Shown here: positions 1 through 14,120 of the stretch, piece after piece | Position numbering within the stretch: position 1 is the first letter of the stretch | How the letters are laid out: the number at the start of each line of letters is the position of its first letter | Assembly (NCBI GenBank): GCA_963966185.1 | Contig: CAWZYM010000283.1 | Location: 1,715,001-1,779,000 of the forward strand | DNA from: Rhabditoides inermis | Taxonomy: Eukaryota; Nematoda; Chromadorea; Rhabditida; Rhabditidae | Reading direction: 5' to 3' | Length of the DNA: 64,000 bases | Program-made: the position numbers and the translations under genes | Notes under the pieces: model-generated | Databases searched by the model: none | The model's input: the letters and a program-made list of their open reading frames with translations, nothing else | What the model was told of the DNA's origin: nothing

Positions 1-2740
1 GCGACAGTTTCGTTAGGCGCCGAGCGATCACAGAAGAAGTTGTGAGAAGACTGGAAATGGGTAGTACTACTATTTAATAATTAAATTACTAAAATCGATT
101 ACATTTATCTCTGAATTAATGAAGTAATGGAAATTAGCTACTAAAATCAGTTCATAGTAACATAACGCCTTCTACTTCTACAAAACGGAAAAGTTAGATT
201 CTTCATATTGTGAAGCTAGCAACAATCGATGAACGAGGGAAATTAGGGCGGTATTCATCAGATTATATGCAGCGTGAGGGAGTGAGAGAGACGCTAGACG
301 GCTAGACAAAGAATGGCGATGGACCGTACCTAACACATCGTAATAGAGAGCAGAAGAGCGACCGCCCTGGTTAGGTATTCCCTGTGTTTTGTTCGCGTGG
401 AGAAATAAGAAGGAAAAAGAGAAAGGGTAGGTCATTAGCTCAAGCGAAATGTCGTTGCTTATGCCTCTGCGATGAGAAAACAGCGAAAAAAACGGAATCT
501 CGCATGTTTCCGCTCCCTTGAGAATTGATTCGCATTATGTGCACATACAAAAAACACAAAATGCATACAAACAAAGGAAGTAAACGTCGTTATGATCCAA
601 GACAGAACAATTGCTATATCCTTGTTACTATCTATGAGTAGTGATATAAATGCAATACCAACAATAAAAAAACGTGACGAATGTTTTCGAACACATAATC
701 AGTTCTTTTAGAGCTCCCCCACAGTCTACGTAAATGAGAGATTAAATGAGAGATACATTAGGGTTTCGGACACAGAGTGAAAAACAACACAGAAGACTGC
801 ACAAATATATAAGAATGTACTCTTACATACGACAAAACAACGGCGCGTATTGCTGGCGCCAAACAAAGCACTGACACATGTAGGTAAATCAAGAGCTCTT
901 TCTTACGTAGAAAGTCAATAATGTAGTCGGTGTGAGTGAGAGAGTGTGAATGTGAGTTCGCTAACTCACCATACATTCCAATTCTGGATGCGCCGCCTTC
1001 TTTCCTTCTTTCTTTCTCTTTTCCCTCGCTTTCACCTGTCTGCCTGAGATGAAATAAATATGTGTGCAATAATAACATGTCACGCGATTGAAAAAAGCAA
1101 ATAACAGAAAGGAGACCAGACAAACATGCACATCATATGCGCGCGCGGTTGGCTGGCGGGAATTCTAATTTATTATGCATGGAAGTGAGTCTGTTCGGTG
1201 GAGGGGGCGGAGGATGAACAGAGACACAACGACATGCATACTTGCAAACTGGAATCATTTTTGCATGAAAGCATAAATCGAATAAACGTAATCGCAACGT
1301 GACCAATCACGTGGCAAGCCTACAATCAGTCTCGGGAGACCCTCAATTATCCTATCACCAATAGGAACCCATATCACTCATATCATACTGACATTTATGT
1401 AAATTAAAAATGAAAAGGCTAATCGATTTCGGAAAGGGCCAGGAATCATTCAACCAGAATCATGCATCCAGAAAGTGTGGTGGTGGTGGTCGGGTAAAAG
1501 GAGCCATCCCGTGTAGACCCCAGTATCCACGGCAACTCACGGCCGCCACCGGAAGCGAGACAGCACTCACCGCGCGGAGGGCGCAGAGAGGGCAGAGAGA
1601 CGAGGGAGCGGGTGGATGTGGGAGAGCGGCGAAGGGTGGAATGTTGAATGAACTCGCCGGCATTGTTGCATTTACAATCCACGAGCAAAACGCGCGAGGA
1701 ACAATTACATAGTGAAAAGAGGAGAGACATCGCGAAATAGCCCGAAGAGACCGAACGACGTCGTTATATAGTTCTATGCTCGCAATAAGTTGCGCGCTGT
1801 GGGGTAGATCAGAGAAAGACAGAGAGCCAGCTCTCGGCAATAGCGCGTAATACAAGAGAGTCAGACGGTTATAGCACCGTATTTCGAACTGCAAGCGAGG
1901 TAGATCGAAAACTATCGCTCTGATGCGGGCTATACATTCAGCCACAACAACTCTGGTATAGAAAGTTTTATACAAAATCTCTCTTATCTTACACGAACGC
2001 ACGAAAAAAAATGCTCACAACACACGAAAATGCCTGTGAAGCAGAAAAAATAGGGGGAGAAATATAATAATAATTATAAATACAATCATCTGGGGAGCGT
2101 GTGAAATCGCGTAATATAAAAGGAAACTCAATTATGTTGTATCGATCATAGCATTGGTATCGGTCCACTATCACAGGTGATTCTTTTAATTTGCAAGGAA
2201 AAGTACAGTAGGACAATCATGAATCGGGGGTCGTCGTGTTTAGCGAAACTTTTTTGAGTCGAGAGTTTTGTAACAGAAGGATTTGTCTAGTAAAAAAAGA
2301 AGCAACTACCAGCAAGAATTTCGGGAAACCGCGAAACGGGAAGAAAATGTGCTATATATATGGGACCGGTGTGTGAGATGCGGAGTCGACGCCCGCATAG
2401 AATAATACCTATCGATAAATCGATCGATAATCAATCAATACGAGCGCCGCTTGAATACCATTGGGGTCGAGTCGACACATCCAAGTCTGCGAGAGTGGTG
2501 GTGGTGATGGCTACCCGTGCGCCTTGTGAACCGATCTACCGGGATTTGATGTACCGTAATCTCGGTGGTACCCTACCGTAACCCTCAACCCCGCTTGAAG
2601 AAGGAGATGGAGGGTACGTAGGAGTAGAGCCGTGATGTCATTGATGGCTCGGATCGGGTAGAGTCCGGAGAAGCGGGGGCTTCTGCGGGGGCGGCGGTGG
2701 GCAGAGACGCAGAGGAGCTGGATGTGGACTCGGCGCACCG
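1..2740. other. Gene-poor stretch at the left edge
   Basis: I see no gene that can be supported here. A 180-codon minus-strand open frame at 1460-2002 overlaps other open frames and has no recognisable domain. Two GTGAGT donor-like sites on the minus strand (near 1533-1570) could belong to non-coding 5' exons of a gene beyond the left edge. The stretch directly below 2741 should contain the 3' UTR of the Rab11-FIP-like gene. Confidence 0.5.
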
Positions 2741-5700
2741 TCATGTCGACGCGTCCTCGCCAATATCCTGCAAAATTAATCGATAAACCGATTTATCGAT
2801 CATCTTCAATATCGTGTTGAAATCCCTCTACGGACTAACGGCTGGTAAATGACCCAAAAAGAAACAATTCAATGAAAATATATTGATCTTATCTCATCAG
2901 CCGTATGCATGTATGAAACCACTCAATAAGTGTCTAATCGATAAATCAATAAATCCACACCTTGATCTCGAGTATCTCGGGGTGGCGCTCGATGACGCGC
3001 ATGAGGATGCCGTTGATGTAGACGCGCAGCTTCTGATTGCACACCTCCTGCTCGCGCAGAGCGTCCAGCAGCTGAATAGAGATGATGAGCTCCGCCCACT
3101 TTAGCCCCGCCCACTTTCGTACGGCCTCTTTTGAGAGTATCATTTGAACGAATTTAGCTCCGCCCACTTTCGCCCCGCCCACTCACCTCGCTGCTGTCCT
3201 TTCCGTTCATCTCCTCGAGAAGGGACGGACCGGCGTCTTCGAGTAGACTCTGTCCGCTGGCCACCGAGGCGTGCAGCAGCTGTGCCTGTAGAGGAATCAG
3301 TAAGCCCCGCCCCCTCTGACCACGCCCCCTCCGACTCACCTGCAGCTCGTCGTTGTTCTCGCGCAGCTCGCGGCACTCCATCCGCATCCGCTCCAGCTCC
3401 TCCTCCAGAGACAGCATCTGTAGAGTACGGTAGGGTGAGATTCAAAGTACCTTTACCCATAATACCGTAACCCAGGCTACCGTAATACTACCGTACCTGA
3501 TCGGCCATGCTGCCCTGTCGCGGGCCGTCGCTTCTCCGCCGCAGCTCCTCGGTCTGCCGGCTGAGCTCCTCGACCATCTCCGAAGACGAGTCAATGTCCT
3601 GCTGCGCCTCCTCCTTGAACCTGCAGACAGGGATTAGACTCCGCCCGTTGAGATTCCGCCCCTCAAGACTCCGCCCACTCACTTTTTGTACTGCTTCTCG
3701 ATCTTCATGCGCTCTTCCTCGAGGTCTTCGCAGAGCAGTGATGAGTCGGCCAGCTCGCCTGGAAGGTATGGGTTTGGCTCCGCCCACTAAAGCTCCGCCC
3801 TTGGATTGGACAATACATGTAGGCTCCACCCCATCACGCCCCGCCCACTCACTCTTGAGGTCGTCGACTTGATCGCGCAGCTGTGTGCATTCCGTCGCCA
3901 GCCGCTCCTTCTCTCGGCGAACCGACTGAAGGTCCTTCTCCAGAACCTAGAGGAATACGGTAAGCTCCGCCCACTCAGACCACGCCCATAAGACTTCAGT
4001 CACTTCTAGTCACGCCCATGAGACTCCGCCCACTGACCTGGTACTTGAGCTGACATCCCTCGACTTCCAGAGCCTTTTCGCGTTCGGTTCGAGCGATGAG
4101 GTCGCGGGCGCGTGCCTTCTCTTCCACTAGAAGGTCCTTGTACCTGAAAGGAGAGGATGAAAATGAACAATGTTATGAGATACTATGGGAATTGCGGTCT
4201 TATATTATGGATGAATTCTCGTTTCGCTAGAATCTCGTTTGTTTTGTTTATGTTATGTTTCAGCGACATTTTATCACGACTACTATGTTTACAGGTCAAT
4301 GGAGATCGAACTGCAACTTTAATCACACCCAATCAGCAATCACCTGACCGCCTTGTTACCACTCCCACTCACTCACTCTCGTTCCCGTGACCAAAACCCA
4401 TGAAAATCGGATCAGCGGTTCACAACAATTACAACCAATACGCCACAAATCCCAGATTACGCCACTAACGACAAAAACAATGACCGAGACCGCCGAGAAA
4501 TATAGTGGCGAAATATAAATTTGACGATCAGTTCACAAGATGCGGTTAAAGATATCGCCTGCTTTTCAATTCTATAAAGATGCATAACGAAAACTTTGGC
4601 AAGTATATTGCGTTCACTAATCTTTCGCGCAATTTACGCGTTCGCTGAAACGTACAGCAAAAAAATCTTTAAAAAAAAACGAACCTCTGCTCAGTGGCTT
4701 CTAGCTGCTCCTCCAACACGTGAACTCTTTCTGTGAGAAGGGCATTCTCGGTCTGAAAATCAATCAATAAATCGATAATCAATAAGCGATCGATACCTTG
4801 AGTCGTCCGCGCTCGTCATTGGTGAGCGACGCCATCTCCTCCATTTCCGAGAGCTTCTTCGAGATCGACGACACCTGAAACGTATGCGGGTGTGAAACGT
4901 TTGGAAACGTATATGTGAAACGTGACGTAAACACTTTCAATGATTTTTCGGACCATCCAATTTCTATTTACACGTGCTGCAGAAACGTGATATTTATGCT
5001 CGATTCAGATTGTTGATCCAAATTCTTTCTATTCACATGAAACGTATATCGCGCAATAGGGAAACGTACTAGAGGGGTCACACTATCAGTGAAGTGGCTA
5101 CACAAGAGTGTGTATTCAAGAGGGGGATGAGAGCGCAAGAGAGAGATGAGTGTGTTTCTATAGAGGCACTGTTTCAATCGGCGACATATCGTCCACTTAT
5201 CCGACCGGATCCCGGGCGGATTTCACGGCGCGCGCGCGCCACCGATCGATCCAGCTAGTAAAACACACTCACGCCGCACAACCACCCGTAAACTGCACTA
5301 ATGAGCGATTGGGAAGCGAGTAGGGGGTGAGTCGATCGATATCTTTTGCGGGGCAGCAGAAAAAGCAAACAGTACTTGAAGAGAACCGGTAGGCGGAACA
5401 GGAACAAACAAAATAGAGAGACGGGAGTTCCGGGGGCATTGTTCGCCTAGGAATAGGACAGAACCAATAGGGAAATGGAGGTAGAGGAAGAAAGAGAGAG
5501 AGAGGCACATTTACGCTATCATAAACTGCCACACCGAAACGTTACGCAAGCTATTCGGAATACGGAATCGGAAACAGGATTCGCCGTCCGTCTGTCTAGG
5601 CTAATTCGTGGATTCGGCAGAATTCGGCAGATACTGCGCGTAGATAAACAATATGTTTCATAATGTCGCAAATTGGATCATGCGAGAGAGACTGCTATAG

Positions 5701-6172
5701 ATCGGATCGAAAATCGGCTAGTAGCCGAGCCGAGCGCTCTACGTCAGTCAGTCATAACATTGAGTCATCCGGTTGACGGCTCTCTCTCTCCCCCTCTCTC
5801 TCTCTTTCTTTCTCTCTCTCTCTCTCTCTCTCTCTCGCTCCCTTTCTCGCTCACTGGCGCACAAATCAAACACAAAATCAACACAAACGGACGCGAAATG
5901 TGCGACCGCGCATTCGGGTGGGAAACCGCTCTTCGAGCTTCTATTGGGTATTCAAGGCGGGTTCTGACGACAATAGAGCGAAACTGTACAAACACGTTGG
6001 CGAGAGTAACGCGCATTAGGCCCCTCATTCGCTCAAGACGTGTGTGTACTTTTGAAATAACTAGTATTGTCAAGTGGGCGTATCGATCGAGCAATTATTG
6101 GATCGTTCCCTCACTTGTGGCGTGAACGTGAGGGAGAGAGAGAGAGAGAGAGAGTCGATACAACATGTTTGC

Positions 6173-6214
<42 letters not shown>

Positions 6215-7077
6215 CAAACACACTTCTTCACACATCACACCTCACGCGCGATCCAGAACATATAAATTACGGTATGCGCTATTTGTATTACTGTACATAC
6301 TGATTCAGATTACTGTATACGCGATACTGATTCAGGCATTCAGGTTTTGGCGCGAATTCAAAATTTACCTGATGGCTGATGTCGCTGTAGTCGGACTGGA
6401 CTTCGTTGTCGCTGAAGGATATCAGCTCGCCCTCGGATCCGAACGAGCCCCGTCTGAAAATCAATATCAATCAATATCAATGAATCAATAAATCATTTCA
6501 CGCACCTGCTTCTCTGCTGTGAGTAGAGTCTCGCTGCGGCGGCCGCCGACGTAGGCGTACCGTTCAAGCGCATCGGCGAGTCCTGACACGAAAACATTTA
6601 TACCGTATATTCAAAAATAGATCTAGAGTACGGTAAACCTTTGTGGGACGCGTGGCGTAGCGCATGAAAGGGTGGGAGAGGAGAGGAAAGAGGTACTTAT
6701 ACTACCAAACCGTACAATCGAGCGGCGGTACTGACACGCCCAGAATTCGTTGGACATAGAAAAAAAGAGATCGTGCGATCGGAGAGAGCGCAGAGAGATC
6801 AAGGTGGATTTACGAGAGCCGATGCAGAAATTGTGAGATGATTGCGCGTTGGTCGAGGCACGTAGGCAGACCGCCAGGGCCGAGTACATTAGAGAGAGAG
6901 AAATGCGATACTGTAGAAACGGTGAAAACATTTATAATAATGACATTTCGTAGAGATTTACGTCAGTATCACTGTGGCAACCGCGACACACCCCCACTTC
7001 CCCCGTGAGAGGAGAGGGTGAGTGAGAAGCGATGTCTCACTGCGAACACACATGATACGTCACTAGAGCGGACCATC

Positions 7078-7127
<50 letters not shown>

Positions 7128-7683
7128 GAGAGAGAGAACAGACCACGGGAGAGAGTGCAGACAGAGAAAGGGAGGAGCTCCCTCAACTCTCTCTCTCTCA
7201 CACATCATCGAACCGGTCCCGGAACCATGCGTGTATGTGATCTCTGTGTGAGCCGCGCAGGCTCCGCCCACTCGGGCCACGCCCCTGTGAGTCAGCGTGG
7301 GAATGGGGGGACATGGAGTGAGGAATGGGTCCTTGGAGAGGGGCGACACGAAAAAAAGTCAAACTAGAAGAGAGAAGGAGGAAAAATGAGAATACTTCAC
7401 ATCGAATGGTGGGTGGAAGAATTGAAGAATGCTGTGAATGGAAAAGTAAATAGGAAAGAGGGCAATGCAAAGCGCAGCGGGAGTCAGTTTGAAGAATAGA
7501 GAGGAGGAGAGAGAGAGAGAGAGAGAGAGACAGAGAAAGAGAGGGAGAGAGATGCTCGACCAGAAACAGCATCACGCCCGGCACAATACACCACAACTAT
7601 TTTTATGACCGCCTGATCAAACAAAGCGCGAAAAAGGCAGAAACGGTTTTGACAGGCACTGATGAGTCAGAGAACTATAATGG

Positions 7684-7722
<39 letters not shown>

Positions 7723-8250
7723 AGAGAGGACAGTTGTCGTCTCGACAACCAGAGTGCATCTGCATAGACGTCAAAAAGCACTCTCCATAACGACGTGCGT
7801 GAGAGCCGACATTCACGTAGGACGTAGGGAATAGGATCCAATAGAGGAACAGCTGATTCGCCCAAGGACCCGCCTCCAGAAAACTCCTTGAACGTCCCTT
7901 GCGAAAGAGATCGGAAACCGGCCCGGGCGGAAGAAGGAAAGGCCGCGCGCAGTGAGTGCGAACGAAAAACGACACGACTACACCTCACTTTCACGAGCGC
8001 AAAAAAACAGCCAACCGAACGCTCCAAACAAGCCCGCGTGACTCTCCAGAAGGAAACTCGAGCTTTACCGGATAGGTCATCCGATACATGGGCGCGGGCG
8101 GGGCTTCCGGGGGCGTGGTCGCGCTGACCGCATTCCACTGGTGAGGGGACAATGGGGTGCACCTCGGCGCTAATCAAATTAGCGTGTTGCTTGTAGAGAG
8201 AGAAGAGCGGAACGGTCGAATAATCCGCATTGTTGGAGTGGGAGAATGGA

Positions 8251-8285
<35 letters not shown>

Positions 8286-10125
8286 AAAAGAGAGAGAGAG
8301 GGAGACTGGGATATCATGATCTTCCAACTAAGATCACATATAGAATGAAGAGAGACAGGCGCAGAGAGAGAGACAGACAGAGAACAAGCTTCTCATCCAC
8401 TCATCCAGATATACTCAGGAACGCATAAATCACAGCCACCGAGCGGATAAGCTGATAATCTGGATAGATCGTTATAAACAACAACGCTAACGAGTATAGT
8501 TTATGCGTGGCACCTGAGAGAGAGAGAAAGAGAAAGAAAAAGAGAGATGACCAAACCGAGGGGTTCTGACCATGGACTCGAGTATGTGCCGCGCCTTCTC
8601 CTCCCTCCTTCTCACCCTCTCGCCCAACAAAACTGCTCCCTGGAGTACCCTAGAGAGTGCGGAGAGTGGGGCGAGAGAGTGTGTGAAGGGAAGAGTGCGC
8701 AGAGCGTCATCGCCCTTCTCAATACTCCTCATAACAAATTCGACACGCGAGAGCTGAGAAATCGGCGAGAGGCGCATTGCTGCGACAAAAGATCATGCCC
8801 TCGGGCAGTGATAATCCACTGATAGTCTGATTATGTGATTATATCGCGCGACCGGGAAGTTGCTGGAAGGGAAAAACATATAGGCGCGTCCGGTTCTCTC
8901 TCTGACACCATGTCACACACGCTCGTTTCTCTGGTGAGCTCCTGCGGACTCTCTCGCAGGTACACACTCTCTCGCTTCCGGTGTGCAAGCAAGAGGGAGA
9001 GAGAGAGGGAGAGAAAGACCCACGCACATATGCATATACTAGTATAGGTGGTCGATGTAATCGCCCTGGGGTGGAGAAATGTGGGAGGAAATAAATCCCA
9101 GCGCCAATTCACCTCAATTCCTCAATCCGCCTCTGTGTTTTTTTTTTGGCCTACCTCAAATCCCAGAAAGGGAACCAAACACGAATCAAAAGAAGGAGAC
9201 GAAACGAAAATAATAGTGATTTCGCGGGCGGCTGATTCTGCGCGAGGGAACAAAGGGCATGCACAAATTCTGAGGTCGAGTCTCGAAAGAGGACAATCGA
9301 AAATTCCTTTCCGAAAGAAAAATGTGCGCAGTAGCAGTGAGAATATGATGTCAGAGGTGCGCATTTCCAATTCGGCAATTTTTTGACGTCGAATTCGGAA
9401 TTACTACCTTTCCATTGGCTGGGGCTGGGGTAAACCTATGAATATTGATGAATGTGAGAGGCGGTGAGACTAAAGCACGCACACAAAGGCAATTATAGGT
9501 TTTTCACCACTGGTTACTATTTCAATATCGGGCAAGTTCTGACCGTTCTATCCGAAATGCAAGAGGTACAGTAGTCGGGGGATTTGCCTAGTGGATCAGT
9601 TCCTCTATTCAAGCCAAACAAGTCTATCCACTGCCGACCAAAAATCCGATATCCAAAACATGTGCGCAAATAAATAGTGGGAAAAAGAGAATCGTGGGAG
9701 GTGTGTATTGCGAAATTCGGAAATGGAAACGGAGAACGGATTCAGGATTTGTTAGCATAGCAGACATGAACACACACAATATTCACTGCGCCGTCCAATA
9801 ACAATAGCAGATCTCCATTCCAAGGTCTCATGAAGAAAGAGAGAGAGAGAGAGAGAGAGAGGTGACCAAACAAGAAGAGTCCATACAAGGTGCGCGGGTG
9901 ACGACTATATGAGGAAGGAGTGAGAGAGGGACAACAAGTAGTGAGAGTGAGGGAGAGACCACATAGATCGGAGAGAGCGCAGAGTGCGTGAGTCATCGCG
10001 AACAGGTTGAGTGAGTGGAAAGGGCGACTAGCGGAACGGGGCAATTAGAGGTGCGAGAGAGAGGGAAATCAATAAATCAATAAATCACTTACATCCAGCC
10101 CGCGCGATTCGAAAAACTCCGTCAT
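2741..10125 (-). CDS. Rab11 family-interacting protein-like (class II, FIP3/4 type), 351 aa, 13 exons
   Basis: Coding exons in transcript order: 10093-10125, 6506-6582, 6369-6453, 4797-4874, 4685-4752, 4038-4143, 3853-3946, 3683-3758, 3497-3620, 3340-3417, 3187-3285, 2961-3071, 2741-2767. They total 1056 bp with frame kept at every junction. The protein is charged coiled coil from about residue 70 to 300 and ends in a Rab11-binding (FIP-RBD) motif near residues 321-343, with the core [20 protein letters not shown]. In the family this C-terminal motif binds GTP-loaded Rab11/Arf GTPases on recycling endosomes and serves cytokinesis and endosome transport; Drosophila nuclear fallout is a relative. 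Mammalian FIP3/4 are longer and have N-terminal EF hands; none is visible here. The start MTEFFESRG was chosen because its exon ends in GTAAGT in phase with the next exon. Intron 1 is 3.5 kb and full of GA/CT repeats. The last eight-residue exon is the least certain. The family call is firm, the exact orthologue is not. Confidence 0.8.
5781..6211. repeat. CT and GA microsatellites in intron 1 of the Rab11-FIP-like gene
   Basis: A CT tract runs at about 5781-5836, a GA tract at about 6133-6154 and a second CT tract at about 6175-6211. The last two are complementary and only about 20 bases apart, so the transcript or single strand could form a hairpin. Confidence 0.9.
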
Positions 10126-12401
10126 CTCCCCGAATTATTGCATGTACCCGTGTGGAAAGTCGCGACTAAAAACCTGCAAAAGAGTTTTATGATCATTCAA
10201 AAAAGGCGTGAAAACGAGCTTACAAATGTTTACGCGTCATACAAACGTTCGAACTTGGAGTAGGAATATACTAAATAAACAAATCGTCGATGCTCGCTGT
10301 TCGCAGTTCAAGAGCATGCGAGAGAGATTGTGTGCGAGATGAGAGGGAGAGAGAGAGGGAGAGAGAGAGAGAGAGAGAGAGAAGGAGGGAGAGAGAGATA
10401 ATGGAGGGGGAGAAGTGGGGGCAAATGATCTCGACAAACTCAACACTCCAGTCTATTCAATAGAATAAGTTGCCATAGCGATGCGGGAGAAATCAAATAA
10501 ATGTCAATGACACGTTTTATCGCATAAGAAATACAAACGGAACAAAACCGTCAAGTTCATGGTTTCCACGGATACAATAAAAATGCGAAACCAACGCGAC
10601 CGACAATCGGGATCAATCCCGCTTTCCATGCGAGTTTTAATATCGATATGAGCCGTTTTTGAGCAAATGCCGCGTGAGTCATTCTTGAATAACGCCGCGC
10701 AAAATCGGCTTGCGAAAGAGAGACATATCAATAATCAATAAATCAATAGTTATAGAAATCGTAAACGTATTGATATACGTTTCGCATTCATCAAATTCGC
10801 GAGAATCAGAATGAAGAGTGATCGGCGCGCGCGCGCGTTTACACTCAAAAGCCGTCTCTCAATCACTTCGCGGATCAAAGCAAATGTGATGTAAGATGTA
10901 ATATAATGTGATCGTTCTCGCGTCGCCGCAGCGCATTTTCACATTATTTGCAACGAGCGCCGGAAAGCTGTCTTAATCGAAGTTTCCACAAAGTATAGGA
11001 AAACGGCGAGCTGGATAGGTGGAATCAACGATCAGCTGTTTGAAAGCTGAGATTCCCAGAGCCCAGGGGAACGAATCCGAGATTTCATGCATGAGAGAAG
11101 CACGCGAAACTCGATCGGCGGATTTGTTACACTGCTCTAACACGCTCCTCATAAAACTAGAAAAATACGACCAGGTTGCTTGCCGGAGACTGATTAATCG
11201 TTCTCAGTCTTTCGCCTCGCCACCACGCGGTGTTTGCTTGCGAAATTATTATTATGATTTCAGATTTCTATTCCAGATATCTGATCTCTACGTGAAAACT
11301 TGAACTAAACAGAATCAGGATGATAAATACAATACCTGGGAACCAGGTAAGTGTCAGGTATACCTGGGTGCGGAAAGACGGATTGGCAGGCGGAAATCGG
11401 AGTCCGCGGAATCGCGGAATGCGCGAAATAGTGACAGGCGAAGAGAAGCCGGATGGACAAACCAAACAAAAACACGGATCTGCGACGTCTGACGGAAATC
11501 AGCGAAAACTTCGCGCCACATCGGAGCCGACTTTCACAATATGTTCATTGGTCCACGAAATCCACACCTGTTACTATATTACTGTTACAGATCAAACGTA
11601 GTCATAACTATTACTAAACTGATAAAATCCAGAGATGAATATGTAACGTGTACTGCCAACCGTGTCCGATCTGGATGACCAACTCTCACATCACCGGACG
11701 CAAAACAGAGTCATTACCGAGTAACAACCCTGTTACCTCTGTTCCTCTATAGCGGTGCGTCACATTCTCACATTCAGAGAATCGCGGCATATACAAAGCA
11801 TACAAACACCACAATTACACAATGGAGACGTCGAGAAATCAGCTGACTCGCGAGAATTCCTCCAGTCTCTCGGTAGCCATGGTGATGCTACACGCACAAG
11901 GTGGAATGCAGGAAGCTTCTGCGATCAATACGCACACAGAATCGGGAATGATACAATTCACAGAAACTCGGCGAGATTGACCAAGCAAGTGACTCAGAGC
12001 TCATAAAAGGAAATAAATGAAAGGTATTACCGTGAGTCAGTCACAACTAAACGCGTGCGCCAAACGCTATCGCCGCAGGTGATAAATCGTACATCAGTAC
12101 TGTCAGCACAATCGATATGATCTAGTGATAGTGAGAGAGAGAGAGAGGGGATTATGATAATGAACGGCGAACATTGTTCTGGCGCAACGACTACAGATTG
12201 CTGCGATCGGGAGAAAAAAGAGAGGAGAGAGAGGGGGAGAGAGAGAGAGAGAGAGAGAGAGAAGATGAGAGGAGAGGAGAGAGAGATCATGCATATCTCA
12301 CTACTCCATCTCACACTCATCCACTTGTAATAACGTCTAATCAATCATCGAATAATTACCGCGAATCTCGGCGATTCATCGCGCAAACTGGACGATAAAT
12401 C

Positions 12402-12467
<66 letters not shown>
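7081..12467. repeat. Series of GA microsatellites
   Basis: GA tracts occur at about 7081-7125, 7507-7532, 7688-7715, 8253-8281, 8515-8545, 9836-9862, 10340-10400, 12131-12148, 12231-12264 and 12403-12465 (about 31 units). All read GA on the plus strand. They lie in intron 1 of, and upstream of, the Rab11-FIP-like gene. Many of the short open frames in this area are only these repeats translated. Confidence 0.9.
10126..10184 (-). promoter_or_regulatory. Likely 5' UTR of the Rab11-FIP-like gene with acceptor site
   Basis: Reading on the minus strand, CTTTTGCAG ends just above this interval and the first ATG of the Rab11-FIP-like model follows about 60 bases later. The acceptor could be used by a spliced leader or by an upstream non-coding exon; the sequence does not decide between them. 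Confidence 0.35.
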
Positions 12468-14120
12468 CAATTGAGGTCAATTGGATCGCCGGTGAGTGAA
12501 TAGAGGAGACCAGCTCTGATCTACGACCTACTCATCTCCTCTGATCTACCAAGAGTCTTCAGTATCGATCGAAATGAGGTGCACGCACTCCCGCTACACA
12601 CCACTCACACACAAATACACAAATACAAGGTCGCTCAAATTACCATCAGCCCACACGAAAGGTGAGCTAGTTTCCCACACAATGTAACCACTAACCACTC
12701 GAAAAACAATCAATACACGAGAGCAGATTATCGATCGGCTAGATCTATCGCGATCGATAATCCGGCCGCAAAAGCCTATAGGGTCATGGAATGGTGGGAA
12801 GAGACGCCGATGTGGTCACTAGATAAGCACGAATCAAAACGAGCGGGGAGAGAGAAGGAGAGAAGGAAAAGTGTGTGAAATGAAGCGGGAAATCGAGAAG
12901 AATGGCGATGACCGAAGAGAACTCGAATCGAAACTGCCTACTGCTGCCAGCTCCGCTAACGACATTGCGCAACTGATAACAGTGATTGATAAAAGGGTGA
13001 AAGTGATGAGATAACCTCCTGGATCTGAAAACCACCTTCGAGACCTTCAAGTGTCGCAACGATCCTCCCCGCAGCCTATTCAAATGTGTCCTCGGATCTT
13101 CTCGAGCCCTCAACGAGAACCGGCCGCGATCCACCGAGACTGGCGCGAATAGCGAGTGAAAACGGAAGTGGAACACACTCTCTCCCTCGCACAATTCAAT
13201 CAATCACTCTCTACTAATGTAACAGGATACTGTAATCGAAACCGTATAAATAAACTGCAGAGGGCGGCAGGGCGTCTAGTGAGACCTTTCCCATCTCGCT
13301 CCTATTGTTTATCCCACTATCCTCACCTTACCCCCACCCACTCTCACAAACCACTCATGAATAATTAACACCTCACTCACACAAAAAAAAATCAATAAAG
13401 AAAAGTGGAATAGTAAAAATATTCAAATAGAGAACAGCACGTGTGTCACAATGAATTAGACCATGTGAGCTCAGGTGAGGGCGATACCTGATGGCATTAT
13501 GACGCGCAGACCGCGTCGCGTGAGTCACGCGCTGCGGTCGCGGATATAGCCATTGCCAAATATGGGCGAGTACATACACCTGGCTGGCCTCACCTCACCC
13601 CATTTCAACCCATTGACCCTCCCCCTTGAGACCACCCATATCGTTTGCGCAAATACTCGTCGTTTACAACATTTTACAACAATAACATAATAACATATAT
13701 ATCTTCTCTGCATAAATAATATATACCATTTCAAGTGACATGCCGAGAAAATCACAACAGCAACTGGAAAGGCATTTGTCAACAAGTATACACAATCACT
13801 GGGGCTCTGGGACAACTATATGAGTTCACATGGGAAAAGAAACACTTTAAAGTCACTGTCACACTAACAAAAAAACTCGTGTAAATGTAAACCTTTGTCG
13901 CGCACCCGGGGCTTACATACCAAACGTATTAGAGACCATGAAAACATTATATGTCTGCTATGGGGCCTGAGTGATAATACAGTACTCGCCTACTCATTAA
14001 TTGGCTGGAATGGCAGGCTCCATCCACACCACCTGACATAACAGTACTCCCAACTCTCCACAACTGTACACCAGTGGAATATCTCCATCCCTGCAACCCA
14101 CCCGCAGAGATCTGTCTCCC
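10185..14120. other. Intergenic DNA between the Rab11-FIP-like and RBR genes
   Basis: This stretch should contain the upstream region of the Rab11-FIP-like gene (left) and the 3' UTR of the RBR gene (right); both are transcribed leftwards. It contains GA microsatellites, a short palindromic run of AGGTAAGT/ACCTGG units near 11336-11370, and AT-rich DNA. I found no exon series with domain similarity. Confidence 0.5.

Noticed and set aside
1460..2002. 180-codon minus-strand open frame
   Set aside because: Long for the region but overlapped by other open frames on both strands, with pyrimidine-rich composition, no domain and no exon context.
5673..9112. Many open frames encoding Ser-Leu or Arg-Glu repeats
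   Set aside because: These are translations of GA/CT microsatellites.
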